DNA from: Patescibacteria group bacterium
GTDB lineage: Bacteria > Patescibacteria > Paceibacteria > Paceibacterales > UBA10102
DNA: 64,000 bases
Reading direction: 5' to 3'
Assembly (NCBI GenBank): GCA_024239055.1
Contig: JANBVJ010000002.1
Location: forward strand, 62,001 to 126,000
Shown one piece after another: positions 15,226 to 22,568 of this stretch. Both the position numbers and the translations under genes were made by a program. Positions within the stretch are counted from its first letter, which is position 1, and each line of letters opens with the position of its first letter. Under the pieces are notes generated by a model, which worked only from the letters and a program-made list of their open reading frames with translations, was not told where the DNA came from and made no database searches.

Positions 15226-15858
15226 TTATTTATTAGAGTTTTTAGTTTGTTTACCCCAAATGTCAAAACCACAACAAGACTGTCTCGCAAATAACTCAAT
15301 TCTACTTTTATCTCCACACAGTTCTATTATTTTCTGTCTAAATAGATCAGGTTTTCGTGAATGTTCTTCAACCTTACAGAGTTGAACTTGTCTTACCGAA
15401 TGGCTTTTAATTTTTGGTTTACCTCTAAGTCCAAAGTATAATTGTTCAGATCCGTTCCTAGTAGATCTTCCCATACCAAAATGAAATTCACCTGTCTTTG
15501 TTAATTTTACCCAATCAAATCCTTCTTTTTTATATGTAAATCCCCATTCTTCAAATAGTGCAAGTGCTGGTGGTTTTTTCCAATGCCTGAACCAAAAATT
15601 CTCTTCTGAATAATCAGGAGTTTTCCTTTTCTGTGCAAAGATCAAACTATCAGGAATCCAAATAAAACAGAATGCATTTTTCTTTGCTATCTTTTTTACA
15701 GGTAATTCAAATATTTGTTTTAAGGTCATTGTTTGATATTTGTTAGCACTTCCACTTTTTTGTGAACCACCTGTATTTTTATCATCAAATGTAAAAGGTG
15801 GATCTACATATACAATATCATATTTTTTCTTGGTGTTGAATATGTTAACCTGCCTCAT
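15226..15858 (-). CDS. MT-A70-family DNA adenine-N6 methyltransferase
   Basis: This 210-residue protein starts with strand YDIVYVDPPF, the catalytic DPPW/F signature at residues 19-22, and continues with a Rossmann-like pattern (FCFIWIPDSL, ALFEEWGF). Late motifs include GRSTRNGSEQLYFGLRGKP and SRKPDLF, both characteristic of the MT-A70 family. It would transfer methyl from S-adenosylmethionine to adenine N6, most likely in DNA. It may protect the element or mark GATC-rich repeats at 17783-17937, although the target sequence is not known. Its ATG overlaps the upstream zinc-protein stop (ATGA). Confidence 0.85.
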   Translation of the reverse strand: MRQVNIFNTKKKYDIVYVDPPFTFDDKNTGGSQKSGSANKYQTMTLKQIFELPVKKIAKKNAFCFIWIPDSLIFAQKRKTPDYSEENFWFRHWKKPPALALFEEWGFTYKKEGFDWVKLTKTGEFHFGMGRSTRNGSEQLYFGLRGKPKIKSHSVRQVQLCKVEEHSRKPDLFRQKIIELCGDKSRIELFARQSCCGFDIWGKQTKNSNK

Positions 15859-16085
15859 TGGTACACGAATCCCTTTTTTTTTCGATAATTAACTGTACTG
15901 TTCTTTGAAGTTGATCGTGGTCTCCTTCTTAATCTTGCACTACAACAAGGACATGATATTCCTTCCCACTCAATGAATATCGAACAACAAGAACAGAAAC
16001 CATTCTCTGGTTTTTTATATTTCGAAGTAGTGTGGTAATCCTTACAGATTCCTTTACAAGTAAACTTGGTTGTTGTGCGACCCAT
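15855..16085 (-). CDS. Thaumarchaeal CKGIC-type zinc protein
   Basis: The ATG at 16085 overlaps the upstream TAA (TAATG) and gives 76 residues. The signature is CKGIC, CxxC (CSCC), then CPCC, followed by ARLRRRPR. This matches a small zinc-protein family that I recall as widespread in ammonia-oxidising thaumarchaea, and a second copy lies at 22126-22374. It probably has two zinc sites and a basic tail for nucleic-acid contact. Its function is not established. It supports a thaumarchaeal host. Confidence 0.75.
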   Translation of the reverse strand: MGRTTTKFTCKGICKDYHTTSKYKKPENGFCSCCSIFIEWEGISCPCCSARLRRRPRSTSKNSTVNYRKKKGFVYQ

Positions 16086-16204
16086 TACATAGGAGCAATT
16101 AGTTCTTTGCGTTCTCCACCTTGAATGTAGTGGCAATGATGGTTACAATTAGGATCATTACAGTCAATACATTTTTCGTTTCTACAACTGCTTGACTTGC
16201 TCAT
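16085..16204 (-). CDS. Cys/His-rich micro-protein, 39 residues
   Basis: The ATG lies within the 3' end of the upstream membrane gene, and the TAA overlaps the next ATG. It has seven potential zinc ligands in a short span: C7, C12, C15, C20, H22, H23 and C24, plus H25. The spacing CxDCNDPNCNHHC is very dense. The perfect coupling to both neighbours argues it is real. Function is unknown; a zinc knuckle is likely. Confidence 0.65.
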   Translation of the reverse strand: MSKSSSCRNEKCIDCNDPNCNHHCHYIQGGERKELIAPM

Positions 16205-16394
16205 ATTCCTTATCATACTCCTTCACAATAAAAAATAGAGCAATTATTAGAAATGAACCTGATAGAACTGCTGTCATCCAAATCAGTTGAACCTGTTTTG
16301 CCCAAACTGCTGATGCAAAAAGAAATAGAAAACCTAAACCACATAGTATTGCTGAGTATCTTGTTTTAGTAAAAAAATGATTATTGGAAGTCAT
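16182..16394 (-). CDS. Two-helix membrane protein
   Basis: This 70-residue protein has two transmembrane helices (about 13-32 and 37-57), a short N-terminal polar part and an acidic C-terminus (EYDKEYEQVKQ). Its ATG overlaps the stop of the ParB-like gene (ATGA). Its proximity to the partition gene is unusual for a coat protein, so a membrane tether or holin-like role are both possible guesses. Confidence 0.65.
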   Translation of the reverse strand: MTSNNHFFTKTRYSAILCGLGFLFLFASAVWAKQVQLIWMTAVLSGSFLIIALFFIVKEYDKEYEQVKQL

Positions 16395-17350
16395 TTCTTC
16401 TGTGAAATGTTAACCTTCCCTGTACTTGCATCCACCTTAATCTCTGAGACTGTTCCACATTTTTTGCATAGATGTTCTTGTTGGATATTGGCAACCAATC
16501 TTAGTTGTTGTTGAAGATCATCATTAATCTTCATGGTCTTAGAATTATCTTCTTTCAGTGCTAGGATTTCTTTTTGATATTGTGTGTTCTCTGTTTCTAA
16601 TCTTAGTTTTTTTGCTTCCATCTCAACATACTTTTCTCCTGCAACTTTCTTTAGTTTCTTTATTTCTTTTGTGTCAATTCCTTTTGATTCGAATGTTTTG
16701 TCGAGTTTTCTTTTTGACATTTCTTTGTTCTTGAACTGTTCATCACAAACTTCTCGGATAGAGTTTTCATTTGATATTCCTTGTGCGTTTGCTAATTGAA
16801 CAACCCAATTACAACAGTCTGCTTTTGATATTCCGTTCTTCATTCCAAGTACACACATGTTTCTTGTCCATACTGTTCGTTCTCCTTTAGTTGCTTTCTT
16901 CTGCATATCGAAGTGTCCCTTTGCAAGATGGTATTCAATTGCAGGAGCAAGTGGTTTGTCCTCAGTTGCAAATCCAGCAAAGTCATAATACTCTCTTCTC
17001 CATGTTGGGTCTGCTCTGTGTCGATGTCTACCGTTGATGATTCTTCTGTGAATCCTTTCGTTAGAGTTTTGACTATCTTTGTTTGGATCACCAAACCATA
17101 TTGCAACTTCTAATGGTCTTAGTTGACCTACTTCTTCACTTGACTTTTTCAGGTCGTGACCTGAACCAGAAATTATTTCTTGATCAAATGTTTCTTCGGT
17201 TTCGTTTGGTGCAATGTATAATACTTGTTCTCCTTTCTTGATTGCTTCCTCTTCTTCTGCTTTGATCTTTTCTAGAACTTTTGGATCTGTAATTAGAACG
17301 TATTTTGATTTTAGTGGCGAGTGTAGTTTTTGGTTTTGGTCGTTTGACAT
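16391..17350 (-). CDS. ParB-like partition or nucleoid protein
   Basis: This 319-residue protein has ParB/Srx-fold features: QLRPLEVAIWF at 76-86 and RIINGRHRHRAD at 103-114, matching the family NGRHR box. A helix-turn-helix-like region follows at about 173-206, then a coiled coil at 235-290, and a CxxC end (C295-C298). It lacks a neighbouring ParA. The 640-bp iteron region directly upstream (17351-17990) is a natural candidate for its binding site. It likely binds a centromere or origin and helps segregation or gene control. A ParB-like nuclease role is an alternative. Confidence 0.75.
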   Translation of the reverse strand: MSNDQNQKLHSPLKSKYVLITDPKVLEKIKAEEEEAIKKGEQVLYIAPNETEETFDQEIISGSGHDLKKSSEEVGQLRPLEVAIWFGDPNKDSQNSNERIHRRIINGRHRHRADPTWRREYYDFAGFATEDKPLAPAIEYHLAKGHFDMQKKATKGERTVWTRNMCVLGMKNGISKADCCNWVVQLANAQGISNENSIREVCDEQFKNKEMSKRKLDKTFESKGIDTKEIKKLKKVAGEKYVEMEAKKLRLETENTQYQKEILALKEDNSKTMKINDDLQQQLRLVANIQQEHLCKKCGTVSEIKVDASTGKVNISQKK

Positions 17351-17414
17351 TGAAGAGTTCGTAAAACTAAAACTCTTAAAATGAATAAGCCAAACTTAAT
17401 TTACCTCTTGGCTT

Positions 17415-17453
17415 GAAAATTTCATGTTTCATGAGAGAGTTTTGTGTTATACA
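17415..17453. repeat. 39-bp dispersed repeat, copy 1
   Basis: This 39-bp segment (starting GAAAATTTCATGTTTCA, ending TTTTGTGTTATACA) recurs at 61575-61613 with one mismatch. Both copies lie upstream of leftward genes, here 65 bases before the ParB-like gene. Read on the minus strand it starts TGTATAACAC. It could be a promoter element, a recombination site or a recently moved fragment. Confidence 0.75.
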
Positions 17454-17603
17454 TTATGTAACTTAGAACAGTCTAACACTTCTTGATCGTTTGATGATCA
17501 ATAAATAAAAATAATTATTATCTTAATTTTGTACACGCAGGTGCGATCGGATAAATAAGTCTGGATCATTAATAGGAGAACTCTTTTTCGACTTTTTGTT
17601 AGT

Positions 17604-17723
17604 TGGACAATGGACATTGGACATAATCCGGTGTAAGTATAATGTGATCCTGTCCAGTGTCCATGTCGACCGATCTATTCTGCCACTCAAAAAAAATGGA
17701 CAACTAGACACGCCTGATGGACA
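17604..17723. repeat. TGGACA iteron cluster
   Basis: TGGACA occurs at 17604, 17611 and 17618 (7-bp steps). Its complement TGTCCA occurs at 17651 and 17658 (also a 7-bp step), followed by TGGACA at 17697 and 17718. The two phased groups face each other. This is the pattern expected of an origin or a ParB-type centromere. It lies between the ParB-like gene and the GATC repeats. Confidence 0.65.
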
Positions 17724-17754
17724 TCTTTTCGAAGGGGAAATGTCGTATCGGTTA

Positions 17755-17774
17755 TGACACGTACATCTTTCGAT
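17755..17774. promoter_or_regulatory. ACACGTACA motif, copy 2
   Basis: TGACACGTACATCTTTCGAT is flanked by GTATCG (17745-17750 area) and CGATAC, which form an inverted repeat around the motif. It is one of five copies in the window. Here it lies in the putative origin region, not close to a start codon. Confidence 0.55.
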
Positions 17775-17782
17775 ACAACATT

Positions 17783-17937
17783 ACTAAACATAAGATCAGT
17801 TCATGATCAGATCGTGATCAGATCAAGATCAATTTGTTGTTGATAACCTGTACAGTTTTAGTAAACATTAGATCAGATCATGATCAGATCGTGATCAGAT
17901 CAAGATCTTTTTGTTGTTGATGACAGTACAGTTTTCA
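17783..17937. repeat. Tandem 77-bp GATC-rich repeats, putative origin or centromere
   Basis: Two copies (17783-17859 and 17860-17937) share the same order. Each starts A(C/G)TAAACAT(A/T)AGATCAG, has a run of GATC steps (GATCAGATCGTGATCAGATC), then a TTTGTTGTTGAT block and a final (C/A)(T/A)GTACAGTTTT. I count 13 GATC sites in about 110 bp. The region has no gene and borders the ParB-like gene on one side and the ATPase gene on the other. It is the best candidate for the element's origin or partition site. Confidence 0.7.
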
Positions 17938-17990
17938 TGGAGAGTTTGTTTTTCCTTGAATGTTTTAGTGAAATAGGTGGGTCTTTTGAA

Positions 17991-19613
17991 TTACTTTGTC
18001 ACTCGTTTCTTTCTTTGTCGTTGAAACCATTTCTGATAGCCTGTAAATGACCAATCATCAGGAGCAAGACCCAATGTTACAACATGATCAAATACATCCT
18101 TTTGTTTCATCTTTGATTTGGATTTGTCAGTAGGATTCATCATTGACATTGTTAAATCATATATCCTATCCATGTTTGAATCCTTTACTTTCTTATCATC
18201 ATTCAATACATCCTGTGCTGTATCAGTTAACTCTCCATCCTTCTTCTTTTCAATAAACCTCCATGTTGCTCTTTCTTTGTTTTTCTCAGTCTCTTTGATT
18301 ATCCCTGTATCTTCTTCGAAATCATCATCTGCTGAATGGTGATGGAACTCCGGCATTCGTACATTGAATAGTTTGAATATGTTTCCTTTTTCGTTTTTCT
18401 TTGGATACAGAACATACATTTGGTCTGGTCTTAGATCTTCAAAGTTTGGATACATCTTTTGTGCATAACCTATTCCCACTTTCTCAATAACTTTGTCTCT
18501 AAATTCTTTAATCATTTTCCTTAACCAATCATAATCTTCCGGTACAATGTCTATGTTAGATTGCTTCCAAATGAAGAAGTCCCTTTGGTCACGCACATTT
18601 TTTAGCACATCCCCACCACGTTGCATGTCTCCAACTAAACTTACGTGAAAATGTCTACAAATCTTTACCAATGCGAATACTGCTTTCTTTACAATTACTT
18701 GATTGCGTTCTTCTGTTAACATTGATGCAACGAGTGAACCGAATTCCCTCATCACTATTGTTACTCTATGTCTGTTCTTTTCTTGTACAGTCCATTTACT
18801 AAATGGTACAGGTTTATCTAATCCTCTTTGTTGAGCAATCGTTCTAGGTGTATTTGTCTTAAAGTTTGAACGTATTATTTCTGGTATTTCTCTTAATGTT
18901 TTTTCAAGAATGATTAACTTGTGATTTACTTCTCTAAAGAAGATTGGATTCATAGTAATTATTCTTCTTTCATTCTTACCCATTAGCATGATCTCAGTCA
19001 GGTCAGCAACGAATAGTTCTCTGTTCTTGTATCCCTTGTTTGGTACATGTATTTTCCTTACCTTAATCCATTGAATATAATCAGGTCTGATTGGTTTTTT
19101 CCTTTCCTTTTCACCATTTTCATGTGTAATTAGTGTTCCATATTCTATATGACCTAGATCTGCCCATTCTCTTTTTGAATAAAACTTTCCATTGAATTCA
19201 TCTAGGGCTTGCTGATCAATTTCTACATAATCTGGTACTACTAGAACTATTTTGTATTTTGAATCACAATTACAATGAAGTGGTTCTATTGTTCTTTCTC
19301 TTTCTGGTAGTTTTTCATTCTCAATATTCCACCTTTCCCAATATTTTTTACAATTTTTGTTAATTACCCAATAAAGTGACTCGTAATTACCTGCACTATG
19401 TAGGTCTAATACAGTATGTCCTGCCCTGAAATTTTCTTCTGCAATTACTTCATCAAGACTTGACTTTCCACTCCCACGATTGCCCATAATGAAATAGATG
19501 AATGCCTTGAATGGATTGATAAATGCGTTAGGGTTTTTTGGTTTCTGTTCTACTTGTCTTTGATGTACGAACTCTTCATGAGTTTCATTTGCTTCATCTT
19601 GTTCCTGTGCCAT
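17991..19613 (-). CDS. HerA/FtsK-like ATPase, candidate DNA translocase
   Basis: This 540-residue protein has Walker A GNRGSGKS at 44-51. A Walker-B-like strand VTIVMREFGS lies at 284-293, with Arg-Glu in place of the usual Asp-Glu. A conserved VSLVGDMQRGGDVLKNVRDQRD block follows at 324-345, matching the glutamine sensor region of HerA/FtsK and viral packaging ATPases. A CxC pair lies near 114-116. It lacks membrane helices. It could pump DNA into a particle or a mating channel. The ATG overlaps the upstream TAA. Confidence in the ATPase call is high; the process it serves is inferred. Confidence 0.75.
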   Translation of the reverse strand: MAQEQDEANETHEEFVHQRQVEQKPKNPNAFINPFKAFIYFIMGNRGSGKSSLDEVIAEENFRAGHTVLDLHSAGNYESLYWVINKNCKKYWERWNIENEKLPERERTIEPLHCNCDSKYKIVLVVPDYVEIDQQALDEFNGKFYSKREWADLGHIEYGTLITHENGEKERKKPIRPDYIQWIKVRKIHVPNKGYKNRELFVADLTEIMLMGKNERRIITMNPIFFREVNHKLIILEKTLREIPEIIRSNFKTNTPRTIAQQRGLDKPVPFSKWTVQEKNRHRVTIVMREFGSLVASMLTEERNQVIVKKAVFALVKICRHFHVSLVGDMQRGGDVLKNVRDQRDFFIWKQSNIDIVPEDYDWLRKMIKEFRDKVIEKVGIGYAQKMYPNFEDLRPDQMYVLYPKKNEKGNIFKLFNVRMPEFHHHSADDDFEEDTGIIKETEKNKERATWRFIEKKKDGELTDTAQDVLNDDKKVKDSNMDRIYDLTMSMMNPTDKSKSKMKQKDVFDHVVTLGLAPDDWSFTGYQKWFQRQRKKRVTK

Positions 19614-20413
19614 TAGTATTCAACTACGTAGGACTCTTCTCCTGTTTGGCTTTGGAGTTCTAACAAGTTGTTAACCAATGAATATGTACCTAGACACTCT
19701 TCAATATCTGCTGTAAGTTCATAATACATTGGTAGAATTTCCATTACTAGAATCCTAATTAGTTTATGAAAAACTTCTCTTGAGATCTCCATTACAAGTG
19801 CATCTGATGTCATAACTTCTGCATCAGAATTGAACATGTAGACCTCTCCATCCACATATTTGTATATGAAACCGAATACCTGTGCTAATTGATCTGGATC
19901 ATAACCATCATACGCTACATCAAATCTAATTGCTTCTTGCAGTAGAACTCTTGGATCTGTATCATCCTTTGTTTTTGATCTTGGATTCATGTGCATGAGT
20001 GCAGGCATTTCACCTCTTCCGTTTACATCAAGAATTTCCTCATCAGTTTTTAATTCTTTATGACTGTAAACTATTCTTTGATCAAGTATCTGTGAGTGTC
20101 TATCTCTTGTTTGTGTGAGAAAGACATTTCCATACCAAATTTGCTTTAATTTTGTTACAAAGTCTGGATTTAACTCAGAAGGAATTTTGTAGTGTGTTCT
20201 AGGGTTTGGTGGTAGGTTTCTTTTGTGAATCCTTTTTAGCCATACGTTAAAGTGTCCAACTGTATTAATGAAATTATTCATCATTAGAAAAAAGTGATCA
20301 TAATCTTCGTTAAAATCTGTGACTCCCATTTTGATCTGGTATTTTAGAACCGGATCTAAATGGTGCATTATTACTGACTTTGGTTGCTTTGCATCCCCAT
20401 CTTCTACTGACAT
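19613..20413 (-). CDS. Hypothetical protein of the ATPase operon
   Basis: This 266-residue soluble protein is helical at both ends and has no motif I recognise. A DPDQLAQVFGF...YVDGEVYMF stretch near residue 172 suggests a small mixed domain. It overlaps the ATPase gene by one base (TAATG) and the upstream gene by one base, so the proteins are probably made in similar amounts and may interact. Confidence 0.7.
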   Translation of the reverse strand: MSVEDGDAKQPKSVIMHHLDPVLKYQIKMGVTDFNEDYDHFFLMMNNFINTVGHFNVWLKRIHKRNLPPNPRTHYKIPSELNPDFVTKLKQIWYGNVFLTQTRDRHSQILDQRIVYSHKELKTDEEILDVNGRGEMPALMHMNPRSKTKDDTDPRVLLQEAIRFDVAYDGYDPDQLAQVFGFIYKYVDGEVYMFNSDAEVMTSDALVMEISREVFHKLIRILVMEILPMYYELTADIEECLGTYSLVNNLLELQSQTGEESYVVEY

Positions 20414-20928
20414 TATAATCTGAACTTACCTTGCAATGTACCAGAAACATTATCTGAGTAATGATTTGTGTAAAATGAAACTCTTCCATCTCCTATTATT
20501 CCTTCGAACTTTCCTGTTGAATCAGTTGTACTAAAAGTTCCGAATACATAAGACATGTATCCATATTGACATTCCTTGCCATCAAAGTCTAGATAAATAT
20601 TTGTCTCTTGACTTTCTAAAACAAGTTGTCCAATTATAGTGATGCAGTTAATGTTGTATGTCATATCTCTTCCATCTTTAACAAAGTCTCCTGTTAAAGT
20701 AAACGTGTGTTCGTCATTACTAATTCTATAATCTCCTAATGCATTGATTGATTTGTGATCATACTTACCATGAAAATCTCCAACCACTGCTACATGATGA
20801 TAAGTTGCTTCTGCATCTGGAACAAGAAATGATAATATTATTACTGTTGATATTAAAATTAAATTCACAACTGTAACACGTTGCAAAAATTTCCAATCCT
20901 TTTCTGATACTTGTTGTTTAGAACTCAT
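20413..20928 (-). CDS. Signal-anchored beta-rich protein
   Basis: This 171-residue protein has a charged head, a transmembrane helix at about 18-37 (VNLILISTVIILSFLV) and a beta-rich exterior (repeated GDFxxKYD/GDFVKDGRD elements) with two cysteines. It is coupled to both neighbours. It looks like a secreted or particle-surface protein, possibly with a lipocalin-like beta barrel, but the fold call is a guess. Confidence 0.65.
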   Translation of the reverse strand: MSSKQQVSEKDWKFLQRVTVVNLILISTVIILSFLVPDAEATYHHVAVVGDFHGKYDHKSINALGDYRISNDEHTFTLTGDFVKDGRDMTYNINCITIIGQLVLESQETNIYLDFDGKECQYGYMSYVFGTFSTTDSTGKFEGIIGDGRVSFYTNHYSDNVSGTLQGKFRL

Positions 20929-21638
20929 TTTAGTTTCGTTACAATTCTCCTTTTAGGAACTGCATACTCTTCTTCCTTGACAATTTGCATTACAGAGTTT
21001 ACAACTTCCTGTGCAGAATAAAAGTCTCCACCTAATGCCTTCATTATTCTTCCTTTGAACCAGTTGTTATCAGTTTTTTTGCAGAACTGTGTCTTGTCAT
21101 AGCCTTCAAAACTACAAAGTGCTTCAACTTTTAGATCAATTGAATTGATAAAGTCCTTGTAACCTGTAACTCTGAACAGTTCTCTTTCTTCATGGAATTT
21201 TTTTCTAGCCTTTCTTCCTGTTGGTATGTCTGGATCTAAATATTTTGTAAGTAATTTATCAAATCTTATTACAAGTTCTCGAAGTTTTTGAATTATAATT
21301 GATTGATCTTCTTCTTCTTCTTGACTGCCAAAACTAATTTCCTCTTGTAGTTGGTCTGATTCATCCTTTCTCCCACGAATGAATGAAATCTTTTCTTCTT
21401 CTTCTGATAATGATGGTTTTTTGTTTAATGGATTTTTAACATCCTCAAAGTTTTGAGGAAAAATTACTGCATCCTTGTTTACTATCTCATGTGGATTGTT
21501 TGCAATTGAAATTGCCGGAATCATTTTTTTGTTTATTGGCTTGAATTCCTGTTTTGGGTATCCGTAAAGTACATCTGGAATCCCATCCTTAATTTGATGA
21601 ATTATCACTTTTTTTGGTTTTTCAATCACTAATTCCAT
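20925..21638 (-). CDS. Hypothetical charged soluble protein
   Basis: This 237-residue protein has a beta-strand start (ELVIEKPKKVIIHQIKDG), an acidic disordered middle (runs of Glu near 80-115) and a helical C-terminal part with two cysteines. Its ATG lies inside the 3' end of a small zinc frame (21629-21781). It is near the head of the ATPase operon. No family is recognised. Confidence 0.7.
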   Translation of the reverse strand: MELVIEKPKKVIIHQIKDGIPDVLYGYPKQEFKPINKKMIPAISIANNPHEIVNKDAVIFPQNFEDVKNPLNKKPSLSEEEEKISFIRGRKDESDQLQEEISFGSQEEEEDQSIIIQKLRELVIRFDKLLTKYLDPDIPTGRKARKKFHEERELFRVTGYKDFINSIDLKVEALCSFEGYDKTQFCKKTDNNWFKGRIMKALGGDFYSAQEVVNSVMQIVKEEEYAVPKRRIVTKLK

Positions 21639-21781
21639 GTCTCACCACAGAATCCACAATTGTGTTCATTTGCACTACAATGACAATGTGCCCTTGATTC
21701 ATTATCTGGAAATTTTGGACATGGAGTATCATCAGGACTTTGATTTATTATACTAGAAGTAGGGATATTGGCTTTCAACAA
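21629..21781 (-). CDS. Putative zinc micro-protein, TTG start
   Basis: The frame runs from a TTG (21781 or 21778) to a TAG at 21629, overlapping the next ATG by ten bases. The C-terminal half has CPKF, HCHC, HNC and CGFC motifs (five Cys and three His in about 30 residues), so zinc binding is likely. The first 15 residues are unremarkable and the start is uncertain. An AGGGAGAC inverted repeat lies just upstream. Confidence 0.5.
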   Translation of the reverse strand: MLKANIPTSSIINQSPDDTPCPKFPDNESRAHCHCSANEHNCGFCGETWN

Positions 21782-21784
21782 GAT

Positions 21785-21806
21785 AAGGGAGACTTGTATC
21801 CCTTTT
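21785..21806. promoter_or_regulatory. AGGGAGAC...TATCCCT inverted repeat, second copy
   Basis: AAGGGAGACTTGTATCCCTT repeats the element at 11226-11247 with one change in the spacer. It lies just upstream of the ATPase operon, in the gap after the stop at 21860. The two sites are far apart and both precede leftward operons, which favours an operator over a terminator. Confidence 0.55.
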
Positions 21807-21859
21807 AATCCTCAAAGGTAAACATTATTTTACGAATGGATTAGATTTTAGATCGTATT

Positions 21860-22126
21860 TTATGATACTTTTGATAGATACGACTCAACTTTATTCAACT
21901 TTGTTAGGTAATTTCCCCATGAACGCTTGTAACCTTTAGGAATTGGGTAATCTCTACGCTTCCATTGTGCAATACTTAGTTGTGCTATCTCAGTTAAATC
22001 ATAATCTTTGAAACCAACTTCTGAATATCTTTTAATTAGTGCATTTAACTTGCTTTTTTTACCTAAACTAACACGAATGATTCCTTCTGGATATTCTTCA
22101 TGAGGAAAGTCCTCTTTTTTGTACAT
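21860..22126 (-). CDS. Small basic protein
   Basis: This 88-residue protein is Lys-rich (predicted pI high) with a strand-helix pattern and a WKRRDYPIPKGYKRSW segment near residue 55. Its ATG overlaps the upstream TAA by one base. It could bind DNA. A short helix-turn-helix at about residues 43-60 (LTEIAQLSIAQWKRR) is possible but not proven. Confidence 0.65.
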   Translation of the reverse strand: MYKKEDFPHEEYPEGIIRVSLGKKSKLNALIKRYSEVGFKDYDLTEIAQLSIAQWKRRDYPIPKGYKRSWGNYLTKLNKVESYLSKVS

Positions 22127-22374
22127 TATCTTGCCTCAATTCTTTTCCAATACTCTTGTTGCCTTCTTTCTCGTGCTCTTTTACCTCTAGAATTTGCCTT
22201 TAATTGTAGTCTACAACATGGACAAATTATTCTTCTAGCCTGAGTGATGACCCAATTATCTCTATTAATAATAACATCACATGTAGAACACCTCATTAGA
22301 TCTGGATCGTAATTCCAATCACGAATTGCAATGCCTAATACTTCATAGTTATTGCATATCCCTTTGCAAGCCAT
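22126..22374 (-). CDS. Second CKGIC-type zinc protein
   Basis: This 82-residue protein starts MACKGICNNY, has CSTC near residue 29 and CPCC near 51, then a basic tail (RGKRARERRQQEYWKR). It is a paralogue of the protein at 15855-16085. Both keep the order CKGIC, CxxC, CPCC, LxxxxR. It is coupled to the next gene by TAATG. The family is one I associate with thaumarchaeal genomes; function is unknown. Confidence 0.75.
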   Translation of the reverse strand: MACKGICNNYEVLGIAIRDWNYDPDLMRCSTCDVIINRDNWVITQARRIICPCCRLQLKANSRGKRARERRQQEYWKRIEAR

Positions 22375-22424
22375 TCTACTAACTTGGCAATTTTGTTATT
22401 ATCTAATTAATTATGTAATTGATA

Positions 22425-22568
22425 TTATTGACCATTTAGCATGACAGTTTTGCCTACAAATGTAACCTCTTTTCTGTAATCTGGTTCCCATCTTCGATCA
22501 AGATAATCATAGGACTTTTTCATGAATGTTCTAAAACTATCCTTTATCTCTAGTTCGTGGTATGACAA
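22425..22568 (-). CDS. Small protein, TTG start after a stop codon
   Basis: A TTG lies immediately after the TAA of the upstream gene (TAATTG) and starts a 47-residue frame ending TAA at 22425. The same arrangement (TAGTTG) starts the clear gene at 12173, which supports it. The protein is charged with a DYLDRRWEPDYRKE segment. An internal ATG would give 32 residues. No family is recognised. Confidence 0.45.
   Translation of the reverse strand: MSYHELEIKDSFRTFMKKSYDYLDRRWEPDYRKEVTFVGKTVMLNGQ

Noticed and set aside
14985..15317. A 110-residue form of the small gene between methyltransferase and HNH
   Set aside because: The first half overlaps the 3' end of the methyltransferase gene and a stem-loop; the GTG at 15155 gives a frame without overlap.
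17523..17711. A 62-residue minus-strand frame in the iteron region
   Set aside because: It overlaps the TGGACA boxes, has no start context and reads as low-complexity sequence; the DNA pattern explains it better.
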